Origin: Daucus carota subsp. sativus
Lineage: Eukaryota; Streptophyta; Magnoliopsida; Apiales; Apiaceae
Length of the DNA: 64,000 bases
NCBI RefSeq assembly: GCF_001625215.2
Contig: NC_030384.2
Span: 42,380,390-42,444,389 of the forward strand
Direction: 5' to 3'
The position numbers and the translations under genes were made by a program. Positions 1-11,900 of this stretch are shown in pieces (within the stretch, counting starts at the first letter, position 1; every line of letters starts with the position of its first letter). The notes under the pieces are model-generated. The model was given only the letters and a program-made list of their open reading frames with translations, did no database searches and had not been told where the DNA came from.

Positions 1-638
1 CGCTTGACCCCGATCCGATACCCGCCGCGTTCGGATCGGGGAATGGGGGAAATTTTTCCAGAGCGGGGCGGAGAATGTTTTCTAAAAAAATTTGGGAATC
101 TGGACGGGAGCGGGGATTTGTGTCTCCCCGCCCGATCCCCGACCCTCATTGTATATATATAAAAACAATAATATATTTATATTTATTATACTTACTAAAT
201 TATTAAAAATAGATACTTTTTATAATTTTGTTAAAATTAAAATATAATATTTATTTTTATTGATCGATTATAATTATATTGTAATATAATATATTTTAAA
301 ATTTTAAAATTATCTTTTATTTATATTATAAATCAATTTTGATATGATTTCATATAGACAATATGAGAAAAAATTATTTTATTAGTATATTAGGAGTTAA
401 TAGTTTGTTTTTTATTAAAAAAATATATTTATATATTATAAAATTATTAAATTTTTATTAATAAAATAAAATTCCCCGAATCCCTATGGGGATCCCCGTT
501 CCCCACTCGGGACGGGGATCGGGAGGAAAAAAATCCTCGTTCGGGGTTTGGGGCGGGGTCGGGGATGGGTATTGAATTCGGGGATCGAGGGCAGGAATAG
601 CACTCTCTGACCCCAAAGTGCCCCGCGCTCATCCCTAG
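1..638. mobile_element. GC-rich-ended hAT-like non-autonomous element (left end outside window)
   Basis: Both ends (about 1-150 and 470-638) are dense in short G/C-run motifs of the CGGGGATCGGGG kind in opposite orientation, around a very AT-rich core. Read from the right end inwards, the sequence begins TAGGGATGAGCGCGGGGC, a hAT-like terminus. The left terminus lies before base 1, so neither the target duplication nor the full length can be seen. The short open frames here (447-678, minus) are products of the repeats and are not genes. The superfamily is inferred from the terminus only. Confidence 0.45.
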
Positions 639-640
639 TA

Positions 641-875
641 CTCTCTGTTTTTTTATAAGACACTTTTGACTTGTGCATGTACCTTTAGGTGGGTTGACCG
701 GATAGTAAAAATTATTATTTTTGATTGATTGTTTTTGTGAATTAAAATTTAAATTACATATTTTTATTCAGAAAAAGAAAATTTTAAAAATAATAGTGTT
801 AACTACCCGGTCAAAGCACCTAAAAGTGTGTGCCAAAAAGTCAAACATCATATATTAATTAAAAAACAGAGGGAG
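641..875. mobile_element. Stowaway-like MITE
   Basis: TA dinucleotides (639-640, 876-877) flank a 235-bp foldback. The left end starts CTCTCTGTTTTTTTATAAG and the right end, complemented, starts CTCCCTCTGTTTTTT. The arms keep pairing for about 60 bp, including the ACCTTTAGGTGGGTTGACCG region against its complement near 800-830. TA target duplication and CTCCCTC-type ends are the hallmarks of Tc1/mariner Stowaway MITEs. No coding capacity. Confidence 0.8.
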
Positions 876-887
876 TAGCAGCGAGTA

Positions 888-1078
888 CCCCTCCATCCAA
901 TATTATATGATCCTTTTAAAAAAAAAAATTTATCTCAAAATAGTTGAGTCTCTTTGTTTTTAATACACATTTATCAACGATCAGAAAGTCAACATAATAA
1001 ATATGGGTATAGATGGAAAAAATAACAATCATTTAATACTTTTTCTTAAAGACTCATCTAAATTAGGATGGAGGGAGC
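888..1078. mobile_element. Stowaway-like MITE
   Basis: A 191-bp element between TA dinucleotides (886-887, 1079-1080). The left end reads CCCCTCCATCCAA and the right end, complemented, reads CTCCCTCCATCCTAA. It lies 10 bp from the preceding Stowaway copy, so the two insertions are nearly adjacent. Confidence 0.7.
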
Positions 1079-1567
1079 TAGTGTACAGTGAGCATGTGAC
1101 CCGTGACTCGTGAGCCATGTATTTGGTCGAATCCTAAATTTCCAGATCCGAGAAAAACAAATAATTTGCGAATATCTTGAATAAAATCATACTCTTAAGT
1201 AGGAGTACTAAACAATGGCTAATCCAGGAGTAATACAGTATACACAGTACATGTATAGACGTGAAGAAAGTTAGTGACATGATATTGAGGCAGATGTAGA
1301 ACTGAGAAACAAAAATGCACAACATTACTCGTAGTTACAGTAGAACAGAGGAGGGAGAAGAGAAGAGAGTCAACCTCCGGGAGACACAGAGAAACTAAGA
1401 GAGAGGGAAGCAAAACACACGGCTCGAGATGGCAGACGGCCAGACAAGAAAGAAGAATGCTTCTTGAGATACGCGCACATCCATTCAACACCAATACTTT
1501 TGTCCTTATTTCCATCTCAAGTCAACAATTAAATAATGAGAGGTATGGGTAAATAACCTGTTGAGAT
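1079..1567. other. Intergenic stretch, no gene seen
   Basis: No supported gene. Bases 1268-1338 resemble 2567-2633 in direct orientation (shared core TTAGTGACATGATA then GAGGCAGATGTA), so this is part of a local dispersed repeat. The minus-strand frame at 1219-1515 has no recognisable domain. Confidence 0.4.
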
Positions 1568-1941
1568 TAGTGTTACAGAAATTGAGAATCGGAACTAATT
1601 GGTTGAACTACCGATTCAAGGATTAATCGGAAATCGGGGATTAATCGGAAGGATTAATCGGAGTTAAAATCGGATTTAATTTTAATATTAAAATATTATT
1701 TAATATTTAGTTATTATTATATTAGCTATTTAGTAACTAATATATTTCCTATATTTATAAACTCTATAATTATTCATATTTAAAGTAATATAGTATTTTA
1801 ATTTTAATAATTTATCACATATACTTCGATTATGAAATATATATAAGGATTAATCGGATTTCAAAAATCGGATCGGTGGCCGACCTTGCAGGGGAATTAA
1901 TCGGGGATTTATCGGTTAAATCGGGGATTTTTAGAACACTG
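1568..1941. mobile_element. hAT-type MITE with TTAATCGG-rich ends, copy 1
   Basis: The right end reads TTTTTAGAACACTG and the left end TAGTGTTACAGAA, a decayed form of the CAGTGTTSTAAAA terminus seen in the copy at 33693-34308. The ends are filled with GGATTAATCGG motifs. Flanking octamers GTTGAGAT (1560-1567) and TTTGAGAT (1942-1949) match at seven of eight positions, as expected for an old hAT target duplication. No coding capacity. Confidence 0.7.
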
Positions 1942-2383
1942 TTTGAGATTCGTATAAAATATAATTGTATAAATAAAAATTTAAACGTTAAATTTTTATT
2001 TAAGTAGAAAAAAATATAAACAAATATTATAAAAAATATATTTTATAAGCATCTCAGGATGTGTGTCGAAGAAAACGTAAAAATCGTGTTTGGGCATAGT
2101 GAGTAATTCTTTTAGCTTAGGCAGAGAGTCAAATTTCAAAATTTTAACAATTACATCCCCTTTAAAATCAGAACTGCAGTTAAATTTAAGCATTCTAATG
2201 AGTTTGAACGTGACATTTAAAAATGTGATTTCTTTCGTGTCATATTTTTTAATCAAATATATACTCCCCCGTCCCATTTCATTTATCCACTATTGATTTT
2301 GAATGGTAAAACTAACTCTCTTTTGAGTAAAACTTCCGAATATTTTTTTCATTATTTTAATAAGCTGAAAATTATATTTTAAA

Positions 2384-2776
2384 ATAGACTATATGTACTT
2401 TATAATGATATAATTTTTAAATATTTTTTTCAATTATATAATATATACAAAAATTCAACGGTCAATTTAACTGTTGAAAGTTAAAACTAGACCACTAGAA
2501 AAGGCCGAGAGAAAAGCATATATAGCCTTCTTCTTCTTCTTCTTTTTAATAAAGGCATATATATAGCTTTAGTGACATGATACGGAGGCAGATGTAAAAG
2601 TGAGAAAGAAAAATAAATAACATTATTCGTAATCAAATAGATTATATGTACTTTATAATGATATAATTTTTAAATATTTTTTCAATTATATAATATGTAC
2701 AAAAATCTAACGGCCAATTTGACTGTTGAAAGTTAAAATTAGACAACTAAAAAAGGCCGAGAGAAAAGTATATATA
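2384..2776. repeat. Local direct duplication, about 251-bp period
   Basis: Bases 2384-2526 and 2635-2776 are near copies, each running from ACTATATGTACTTTATAATG (second copy ATTATATGTAC) to a shared GGCCGAGAGAAAAG and TATATAG end. The spacer 2567-2633 also resembles 1268-1338. A truncated Stowaway-like end (CTCCCCCGTCCCATTTC, from about 2265) precedes the first copy. Probably an internally duplicated degenerate transposon. Confidence 0.6.
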
Positions 2777-3407
2777 GACTTTTTTTTGGAAATAAAGGCA
2801 TATATAGCTTATGTCATGTTTATCACCCCGGCGCTTTAAGTTATAAAGCGTTTTTCCTTAATTTCCTTAATATCCTCGATCTTGTTAGTACATTTCATTT
2901 TAATTCGATAGACGATTTTGAAAATTAATAAAATTAAACTAAAATATATGTTCCTTTTAAAGAAAAATGTACTAAAACATCTTTAACAGAGTAAGTTGAA
3001 TATTATAAAACATTAATGATTGAAATTTACAATTTTATATTAAAAAATATAAAATTAAACTCAGGAAACTTTCATTCAAGTTACTGACCATTACATCCGT
3101 CAAAAAATGGGAAAAAATGAACAAAAAGCTAATTTATAATAGCACCTATTTCTCTATTAAAAAATTCTGAAACTTATAAACCAATACAAGAGTTATACGC
3201 ATATAACATTAATGGTTTCACACACAAAAAACTTAATCCCCTTGAATCTCATCATTTTGCATATCTTTAGGCTATTTTTAAAAAGCTCATCAAATTTTTG
3301 ATGGACTTTTCCACAATCATTTAAAAATATATAAAATGACAATAAATTAACAAGGATAAAATTTTAGTGAGTTAAACCATTAATGATAATGTGCTTATTT
3401 GTTTTAA
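2777..3407. other. Intergenic AT-rich DNA with a decayed inverted repeat
   Basis: No gene supported. Bases 3058-3107 (AAACTTTCATTCAAGTTACT and following) are an inverted match to 4025-4075, and 4165-4300 is a related direct copy. This suggests an older transposon into which the element at 3408-3957 later inserted. The ends of the older element are not clear. Confidence 0.35.
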
Positions 3408-3957
3408 GGGTTAAATATCAATCAGGTGACTCGTTACAGCCCGAAGACTCAAGTTGGTCACTGATTGAAAAGTGACTCAAATGAGTTGCTCATTTAAATT
3501 TTTTTTATCAGAAATATCACTCCATCGTTAGTCGAAATTCTGAAAGTTTCATATATTGAGTTTCGCACATTTTTTAGAAATGGTATTGCACCCAAATGAA
3601 AGGTTTCGAGTTCTACTATTTTAGCTGATTTTGTTGGATTTTTAAAATTTTATCAACTATTTATCTTTAATTTTTTGATTGTTTTATTTGATTTAAATAA
3701 AAATAAATAATTGATAAAATTTTAAAAATCTAACAATATTAATTAAATAGTAGATTCGGAATCTTTCATTTGGATGTAATATCATTCATAAAAAATGTGT
3801 GAAACTCAATATATATTACTTTCAGAATTTCGACTAATGATAAAATGATAGTTTTGATACAGATTTTTACATGACTGACTCATTTGAGTCACTTTTTTAA
3901 TTAGTGATCAATTTGAGTCATCGGACTGCAATGAGTTGCTTGATTGATATTTAACCC
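3408..3957. mobile_element. Mutator-like foldback MITE with 10-bp target duplication
   Basis: A 550-bp element flanked by the exact duplication TTTGTTTTAA (3398-3407 and 3958-3967). Both ends start GGGTTAAATATCAATCA, and the arms stay alignable for roughly 250 bp each, so nearly the whole element folds back on itself (for example GTCGAAATTCTGAAAGT near 3532 against its complement near 3822). A 9-11 bp target duplication and long terminal inverted repeats are typical of Mutator-like elements. No transposase frame is present. Confidence 0.85.
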
Positions 3958-4434
3958 TTTGTTTTAAAGTGATGTTGTAGGGGAGTCCTTGACGTTATTG
4001 TAGGAGAAATCTTTGGCCGGTTTCCATTTAATTTTTAACGAATGTAATCGTCAATGACTCGAATGAAAGTTTCTTTAGCTTGATTGTCAAATTGCAAGTT
4101 TTGAGACAGTTGAGTGACTGTGCATGCCACACTTGATTTATTCAAGCCAAATCATCAAAGCTTAGTCAACTTTCCGTTAAATTTTTAAAAGAATGTAACG
4201 GTCAGTGACTTGAATGAAAACTTTTAAGAGTATAATGATGTGACTGAAAGTTTTCTAAGTTGAATGATCCAATTATAAGTATTTGTCAGTTTGAGTGAAC
4301 AAAACGCCAATTAACCTCTTTCTATTCAAGAGCCTCGAAGACGTTCAGTGTGACGGCCATTCATCTCCCGTCATGCACTTATGCTAGTAATCTTTTTTCT
4401 CCTTACTTCTCTCTTTTAAAAAAAGATTTGTCTA

Positions 4435-4603
4435 GTGTGTACTCATGACCACATGCTAAGTACTAAAATCCATGAATCTAGAGAGTTTTGATTGGTGTGG
4501 TTGTTGTAAATGCAGAAGGTCCACCATTACTAAAGAGAGTAAACCAATCAAAACTCTCCAAATTCATGGATTTTAGGATTTAACATGTGATCATGGGCAC
4601 ACA
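4435..4603. mobile_element. Short foldback MITE, family uncertain
   Basis: A 169-bp near-palindrome. The left arm GTGTGTACTCATGACCACAT pairs with the right arm, which when complemented reads TGTGTGCCCATGATCACATG, and both continue through AAAATCCATGAAT and GAGAGTTTTGATTGGT. I cannot identify a clear target duplication, so the superfamily is left open. Confidence 0.6.
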
Positions 4604-5534
4604 GCAGAATAATCGTTTAAAAAATTGTATGAAATAAACGGGGTATAGAAAGAGCAAATGAATATTTGACGCGTACAATCATGTTCTCAGGTTAAGTGCA
4701 CTTTGCGAACTTTACTTGGTCGGATTGGGGCCGACACTGCAAAATAACCTACTACTCCCTCTAGTAATACATTACCATTAAAGATAGTAATACAAAGGCC
4801 AGCAATTAAGCTCGACGTGCTTGATTGAGTGTTTTAATTGACTTGGTCAGGTTATATAGCTAAATCATACCGGATCGGAGTATATTAAACCTCATAGACT
4901 ATAGGTTATGGAGTAGTATTAGACTTGTAGCATAAATCCCAAACCACTGTAAGTTCCTATCCACTAACGATTTTAACTTTTTCCTTCCCTTTTTTTTTTT
5001 CTGGGTCATGATTAGGCGCATGTAAAAAAATTACTACAAATCTTTTTAAAACAACCACAACTTCACTGGTCTTCTGCAGTTCATCAAGCAATTTTTCTTT
5101 TCACCCGGACTAAAATCTAAATGAGTGACATTCTCGGTGGATTGTGTATGTCTTTTTTGAAAAAATTATTTTTTAAAAACATATTTGTCTTTTTTTCTTA
5201 GATCCTTCTCGATTTTTTACTTATGAGTAATTTTTGAAAAAAATACGCAAAAAATTATTTTGGAAATAGAATATTACACGGAAGGAGTAAATCAAGTTGT
5301 TAACTATGGAGCCTATGGTAAAATTCCTTTTTTTCCCTAGACAATTAAATGTGCATAGAGGCATGATGTCTTTTTATAATTAGCAAAATTTTGTATCGTC
5401 TTCAGAGACATGGATAGATGATGATCGAGTTTATGTTGATTAGTCTGTACTTAAGTTTATTTTTACCTCACAGATCACAATGTTAGTTCATCCAAACACG
5501 ACGCGCCTGGACTACATAGAAAACAGTAAAGATA
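4604..5534. other. Intergenic stretch, nothing recognised
   Basis: AT-rich DNA with scattered fragments resembling Stowaway ends (for example ACTACTCCCTCTAGTAAT near 4751 and GGAAGGAGTAA near 5280). No coding exon, RNA gene or complete repeat could be supported. Confidence 0.3.
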
Positions 5535-5763
5535 CTCCGTCGTCCGGGTTAAGAAAAAATGAAATTTAATGTATAGAAATAAGATAAATAATTGAAATAG
5601 TGAGACAAATCAATAATTAATATATAAACCGAGTACAGTGAAAGAAAATATTGGATTTAGTTTAATTTTTATATTATAAAATTTTAATAATTTTAAAATC
5701 TATACAATTGAATTAGACATTTGGAAGAAAGGAAGTATATACAAATGGACGAAATATAGAGAG
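5535..5763. mobile_element. Possible Stowaway-like MITE
   Basis: TA dinucleotides (5533-5534, 5764-5765) flank an AT-rich 229-bp segment. The left end is CTCCGTCGTCCGGG; the right end, complemented, is CTCTCTATATTTCGTCC. The ends match only partly, so the call is tentative. Confidence 0.4.
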
Positions 5764-6006
5764 TACACGTTAAGGTGCGAATACATGATCGTTAATTTAA
5801 GTATATACACGTATATATATATAATTTATTAAGTGTATATGATAATACACGATCATGGTGAATAAATCATGTTTCTCAAAATTTAAACTTACATACGATA
5901 TAATATTTTAATTTATACATGAGTTGAAATCAAACACCAATCATGAACCACATTAATTAGGATATTTAGATAAGATCATTTATAAAATATAATATAATAA
6001 AATCTG

Positions 6007-6012
6007 AGCGCG

Positions 6013-6069
<57 letters not shown>
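6007..6069. repeat. Compound (CG)n(AT)n microsatellite
   Basis: A short GCGCGCGCGC run passes directly into about 26 AT/TA dinucleotides. The minus-strand frame through it (5966-6151) encodes a run of alternating Y and I and is not a gene. Likely length-polymorphic. Confidence 0.95.
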
Positions 6070-6074
<5 letters not shown>

Positions 6075-6989
6075 GTAGCATAATTTAAAATTTCAATTAA
6101 ATACTCCAAAATTTTACTGCACTTCAAACGATTCCAATCGAATTCCCTCATATTTTATGAATGAAAAAAAATCATTTAAAAATCTCAATCGAATACACCT
6201 TTAGATGTACCTAATATATTTCATTATAATCAGGTAAAAGCTTTTTTCATCCCTTGACAAATTTAATTTTTCGAAATAAAGGAGTGGGTACCTTTCATAC
6301 GTACACGAGTTGAGTACATCTTCTACCAACGGGTCTTATTGTGAGTTTACATCAGTTCTGTAGCTATCAAAGGTGTTGACCTTAACACAGAAACAACTGT
6401 ATATAATTATTCTCCATTCATTGTTCCTTTATTTTTCTTGGATGCAAAACCCAAGATAGAATAAAGTCTACGAGAAATGATTATACGAAGAATTAGAGTG
6501 GAACTCGAGGAGTTCTCTCAAATTTCCAAACTCACACATTTCAGATCTCTTGTTCTTTATAAAAACATTTTATAAACTCGAGCACTATTTTATAAACTCG
6601 ATTTCAAATATTGTACACATTCCCATCTACAATTCTCACTGAAAGAATTATGGACCATTGGATCAGAAAAGTTGCATGAGATGAGAATGTGTTTACTATG
6701 AGTAGAAGACGCCTGCGTCCATACAAATATTCATATGTTGATAGGAGTGAGACCTTTTTATTCCATTTAATTTATATATATTTAAAGATGCAAATTGTCA
6801 GATGGAAATAAAAAGAAAGAAAACAGTAGAGCGTGTTTTCCGGTGCAGGACGAATAAGCAAAAGCTGGATAACTGCCACGTGTCCCAGAAAGTGACCGTG
6901 TGATTGACATGCAACGGCTGTGATTGAGCCTCTGGTGTTGAGATTTTATTACCAACAACTGCAAGAGAAGTGTAAACAAGTGGGGAGTG

Positions 6990-7046
6990 AGTGTACGAGA
7001 GAGAGAGAGCGAGAGAGGGGAGAGAGAGAGAGGAGAGAGAGATTAC
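6990..7046 (+). promoter_or_regulatory. GAGA tract upstream of the SRS gene
   Basis: An almost uninterrupted GA/GAGG tract about 490-540 bp before the SRS start codon. (GA)n tracts in plant promoters and 5' leaders are bound by BASIC PENTACYSTEINE (GAGA-binding) proteins. That this tract regulates the neighbouring gene is inference from position. The frame at 6920-7231 that runs through it is low complexity and not believed. Confidence 0.5.
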
Positions 7047-7500
7047 CAGATTATAGAGATCTTCTCTCTGCTGCAACCAGCTGTGGAAGATTATATGAGG
7101 AGAGGAGAAGATTTTATAAATATTTGGTACTATATGTGGATTGTCTTAAATTGAGGTTGCAGAGCAGTATCCATGGCGGCGTTTGCAGGGCAGTGACTTT
7201 AATGCATCAAATAAAAACACAGAGAATTTAATTGTTTTGAAGAAAGTCAAGAAAATAAATTAAGTCTCGAGTTGAGAGCAAAAGCCAGAGCCAAACCAAA
7301 AACATTGTCCACTCCACATCTTCATTCCTTCTCTTCTTGCTTAGCTTTGCCCTACTCCACCCAAAAAATAACCCTCGAATCCGTCCCTGAAAAGCTGCAA
7401 AAAATACAAAATCCCAAAAATAGCAAAACCCCCATTAATTAACTCCACAGATCCAAGCTACCCTTTTCTCCATAAGAGCGTTCACCAATTGTGTTTGGTT

Positions 7501-7551
7501 ATGGATTCTTTGTGCAGTAAAATAAAAACATGTCTGGTTTTTTCACACTAG
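7501..7551 (+). promoter_or_regulatory. Upstream ORF overlapping the SRS start codon
   Basis: An ATG at 7501 opens a 16-codon frame ending at TAG 7549-7551. It overlaps the main ATG at 7530 in a different frame. If it is in the mature leader it should reduce translation of the main frame. However, TTCTTTGTGCAG (7507-7518) is also a good 3' splice site, and a leader intron ending there would remove the uORF start from the mRNA. Both readings remain open. Confidence 0.4.
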
Positions 7552-8946
7552 CTGGGAGAGATCAAGAGCAAGAAGACCACAAAAACAACAGCATAGCCAA
7601 CAGCTTGTTTTTGTTCAGAAACGAAGAGATCTACGACAAGAATTTCGAGCTATGGCAACAATACTATCAGCTCCATCATCAGCCCAAGCAAACTCACCAA
7701 GATGTGGATCTCTCGCTCGTGGGATGCTCTTCAGGTTCTTCTAATCCAAGACCATCTACAATCCACCACAATAATCTCAATGCTTTTACCATAACCACAG
7801 AGGATGAGCCATCTTTAGTTTACAATAGGGTTGCTAATAATAACAATAACAGATCACCCACAAACTCATCATCAGGATTTGGTGTGATGATGAGGCCTTC
7901 TGGAGGAAACTACGGGGGAGGAAATGATGGTAATAATAATAATATGGGGAGTAGCAGTAGCATTGGAACTATAAATTGCCAAGATTGTGGTAACCAAGCG
8001 AAGAAAGACTGTATGCACATGAGGTGCAGGACTTGTTGTAAGAGCCGAGGGTTTCAGTGCCAGACCCATGTCAAGAGCACTTGGGTTCCTGCAGCTAAAC
8101 GCCGAGAGAAACAACAACAATTGCTTCTTGGCGGGTCTTTACAGCAGCAGCAAAACTATCAGCAGCAGAATCAGCAGCTGAGTTTGATCAGAGGAGAGTC
8201 CACGACTCCTAAAAGGCCAAGGGAAAATCCACTGGCTTGCACTCGTTTACCCACTCACACATCAGGTAATTTTATTGTTCTTTGTACTTTTCAATAGTTA
8301 CAAACAACCAATCCCCTAAATTTGTATGAAGGATTTCATCTCAAGATTTTGGTTTTTGATTTTTTTTTTTTTTTTTTAGAATGTCAAAAGTCTAACCCTT
8401 GTATCTGCTGCTTGAAAATACTGTTGGCTAGTAAAACTGACAAAAGTTCCACTAGTGGTTTGTGAGGTGTCTAATGATATTACTAGAGCAAGCCGGTCCT
8501 TGCCTATATGGCTACATGAATTTGTTGTAGTTTTTTTTTAATTATTTATTTTTCGGGGTTTGTGGTTAGGGTTAGAAGTGGGTCATTTCCCGGCGGAGGT
8601 GAATTCTCCGGCGGTGTTTCGTTGCGTGAAAGTGAGTGCCATGGACGAGGCAGACGAGCAGTTTGCGTACCAAACAGCCGTCAACATCGGAGGCCATGTC
8701 TTCAAAGGCCTTCTTTACGATCAAGGCGCGGAAAACAGCAGCCATCGATACGGTGTCGTTGGTGAGAGCTCCTCGACTGTGGCTGCCATTCAGCAGCCAC
8801 TTAATCTCATCACTTCTGGCACCTCCACCGGACCAACCACGACAAACAATCCGCCCGGGGTCACTTGGATCGACCCTTCAATCTATCCAACTCCGCTCAA
8901 TGCTTTCATGGCTGGTACGCAATTTTTTCCACCACCAAGATCTTGA
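7530..8946 (+). CDS. SRS: SHI-related sequence (SRS/STY/LRP1) transcription factor
   Basis: Two exons, 7530-8265 and 8570-8946, joined within a glycine codon (TCA G|GG), giving 370 residues. The N-terminal third is rich in Asn, Ser and Gln. Residues 150-180 hold the family's RING-like zinc finger with Cys at 150, 153, 161, 166, 169, 170 and 177, followed by the conserved [10 protein letters not shown]. Exon 2 carries the plant-specific IGGH domain ([20 protein letters not shown], then [12 protein letters not shown]), used for dimerisation. SRS proteins are nuclear activators; Arabidopsis STY1 binds ACTCTAC elements and activates YUCCA auxin-biosynthesis genes in gynoecium, leaf and lateral root development. 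The two-exon structure with the intron before the IGGH exon is usual. Family assignment is very secure; which SRS member it is cannot be decided here. Confidence 0.95.
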
Positions 8947-11900
8947 AAAACGAGTCAAGCTTAGCATGACTAACAAAATTTTCATTCGCTCGAGTTTTAA
9001 ATACCACTTACATTACATGTTTTTATTACTTATGATGATGTTGTAGTGTTCGTTTAGTAGCTAGCTAGCGCTGCAGAGGCATTATGTATTGGAGATTAGA
9101 TGTTGGTAATTTTTGAATATTTGTTCGAGTTTCCATTACGATACTATGACTATTATTTCTTACTCCAGCCGATGAGTCTCTAATTGTGCTTTTCCTAGAG
9201 AGAGTTTTATGCTACATTTGGATATGTGCTTAGAATAAGTAGCAGTAATTAACTTCGAGTACTTGTCTTCTTTCAGTCAATAATATATTCTGGAACTGCG
9301 CTGCTCAGTTCTGATTGATATGATTTGATTTAAAATCTACTTTTTGGTTGGATTTTCAACTGGAAATCTGCTTTTCCCCGTTCACCCGTTTGGTTGCTGG
9401 ACATTTAAGTGATTAGATTGCTAGGTTTCGTGTTTTGCTCGCTTCCAGTTTAATATAAGGTCCTAGTTGATCATGTTTGACAAAAATATACTAGTAATAA
9501 AAAGGCTCTGCCAGTTCGTCTCTGCAATCTTTCTATGCACTGCCAGATCAAACTTTGGTTTTCCAATCTATAAAGTATTACTGTGAGCCTTGTCTCCTCC
9601 CCCTCCTGTCTCAATCCCTCCTTTCATATACATAAAATTATATACCTGGCTTTTGCATAAGAATTAAACAAGGGCGGTGGCCTATTCTCTAGCTCTCTTC
9701 GAACAAAGGGGAGTGAAATGGACATGCATGAGATGTGACTAAAAGAAGATCTGCAAATGTTTAATGCTTCTGCAAGTGTTACTCCATATACATGTGATCA
9801 TGGGAGTGTAACAAAAACACACAGTTGGAGTGAGTGTGTGTGGGCAAATGTTAAGGAAGAATAGTCATGATATATAGTGGTGAGTTAATTGTAATGTAGG
9901 TTAAGGTCCATGCTAGATTGTAGATATCATAAAATTAAAGGAGTTTATGGCAGGTTTTGTAGGCTACTAGATTTGGTACATGTGAAAGAAGAACAGAAGG
10001 ATTTAGAATCTTTCCCTGGTTTTGAAAGTTTTCTGATACATAACAAGTACTCTCTGCCTTCAATAGATGGAGACCTTGCATTATTTAACAGATTCACCCA
10101 CTCTATATCTTCATTACTTAACATGCATGCGTTATCTACACATACACACACATACATATACATTGTTCACTGCCAGTAATGCAAGACCTATGAAATAAAG
10201 TAGGATAAGGATTGCCTTTCTTTTCTCATACTGATTTGAATGAAACTTAACTAGCTAACTGATCTGTGTGGGGGTTAAATACTTTATTTTACTAGAGGAA
10301 TTTGTTGTTATTGGAAGAATATTTGAAAGCAACAAGAGTCGTCCGAATTGGACTTTGGTGCTAATAGGAGAAAAACAACTTTATAGGAAAAGATGAAGGC
10401 ACACGTACCCCGGCAAAGATAGTGTAGCTTTGCAGATTATGATTTTGCTTTCTACATGAATTTCAGGAGTCCAGTCAGGAGTGTGTGTATGTAATAAACC
10501 TTGCGTATATCTCTCCTGAATTATGAGCCACATTTTTTAGTGATCTCATTCGAGACGAAACTCATATATCGCCACTGGACTATCTCATCACGCTCGAGCC
10601 ACTTAATCATCCCTAATCTTTAACTACAACGATATGAAACTATACAGTTCATTTAAGATCTAGGGTTGCTAGTACATTAAGATCTAGGGTTAATATGTAT
10701 CTGCTGCTGCTGGAGAGCAGTTGAGGAAATGATATTGGATACTACACAGTGTTATTGTGAATATATGTAGGCAAGGAATCTGTAAAAGTGGCACCTCTGT
10801 GTATATACGTAAGCTAAATGTATGGGCAAAAGCGTAGATGCTCTACAAGAAACAAGATGACACGAAGAAATTCTGAGAGTTGTCATGATACGGAAACAAT
10901 GTGCTTATTTGAAGGCATGAGATATTGTAGTTTATTTGATCCATGCATACAGGTCAAAGAAGAACTGGATTTCTGGGACAAGCAATCCATTTGTCCTCCA
11001 CAATTCTATGAAATGCTTTACTTTCTGTTCCTGCCAGAATGTTTCGTAGCGATTGAATAATTGGCATGGTTTTATCCTACCAAATCAACCTATTTTATTG
11101 GTTTCTTCTTGAATTTAAAATACGCTGTCTCATGAATGTCACGTTTGACCATCATTCCTGTCTACGTACTCGTCCCTACAACGATTGATCCCTAAAATTA
11201 AAGGTTGAGAATGGAATTGAATAGGGATAATGAATGAAATTGGTAGGGTTTGTAATTTTCATTTATTAAATTATTTCAATTTAAACATAATATCTGGTAC
11301 ATTCTTGTTTTCCTATATTCTTTTTGTTACTATTATCTTGTAAAAAAAATTCATCTTTCTTAATTTATTTTATCTGAGCGAATACAATGTCGTACTTCTA
11401 ATATTAAATATTTTAATTTATATTTTTAAATTGCTAGGGTTAAAATATACAGTAAGATTTACTTCCGAATTTTAGAAAAAAGATGTCTTCGGCAAGTATT
11501 TTGTACTGGAACCTGAAAAAGTGAGAAGCATGTGCAGTTTGCACGCCGGACCTGCTCACAGCTCATGTATAGATACAAATTTCTGGACAATTACGTAATT
11601 CTGACCCAAAATGGGCATACAAACTAACAATGCTACAAAGATCGTATCAGAACTTTCTTAACACGATCAACATACTAGATACGCTGGTACAATCCAAAAG
11701 ATATGATTGAAACATTCTCTATTTTGTTCTATATGTTTAGTACTTCTGTAGAGATTTGGGTCTAATTCTAAATAATTCCCTCCTGCCTTCGAGGCTAATT
11801 TTCATTCCCTCTCCATTCCGATGATTCACACAATCACACACAAATATAACAAGGCAGTAGTGTATTTTGTATTTTTGTTTGGCAGGTCGGATCTAGTAGT

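Noticed and set aside
5966-6151. 61-codon minus-strand frame with an Ile/Tyr run
   Set aside because: It is a translation of the (AT)n microsatellite.
6920-7231. 103-codon frame through the GAGA tract
   Set aside because: The alternating Arg/Glu run comes from the microsatellite; not a gene.
8560-9046. Overlapping plus-strand frames at SRS exon 2
   Set aside because: They are shadows of the second SRS exon or start at non-ATG codons inside its intron.
9910-10179. 89-codon plus-strand frame after the SRS gene
   Set aside because: No domain, ends in a TH/IY low-complexity tail from a CACATA repeat, and no splice context supports it.
10818-11060. 80-codon plus-strand frame
   Set aside because: Ordinary composition but no recognisable family or partner exons; chance frame length in AT-rich DNA.
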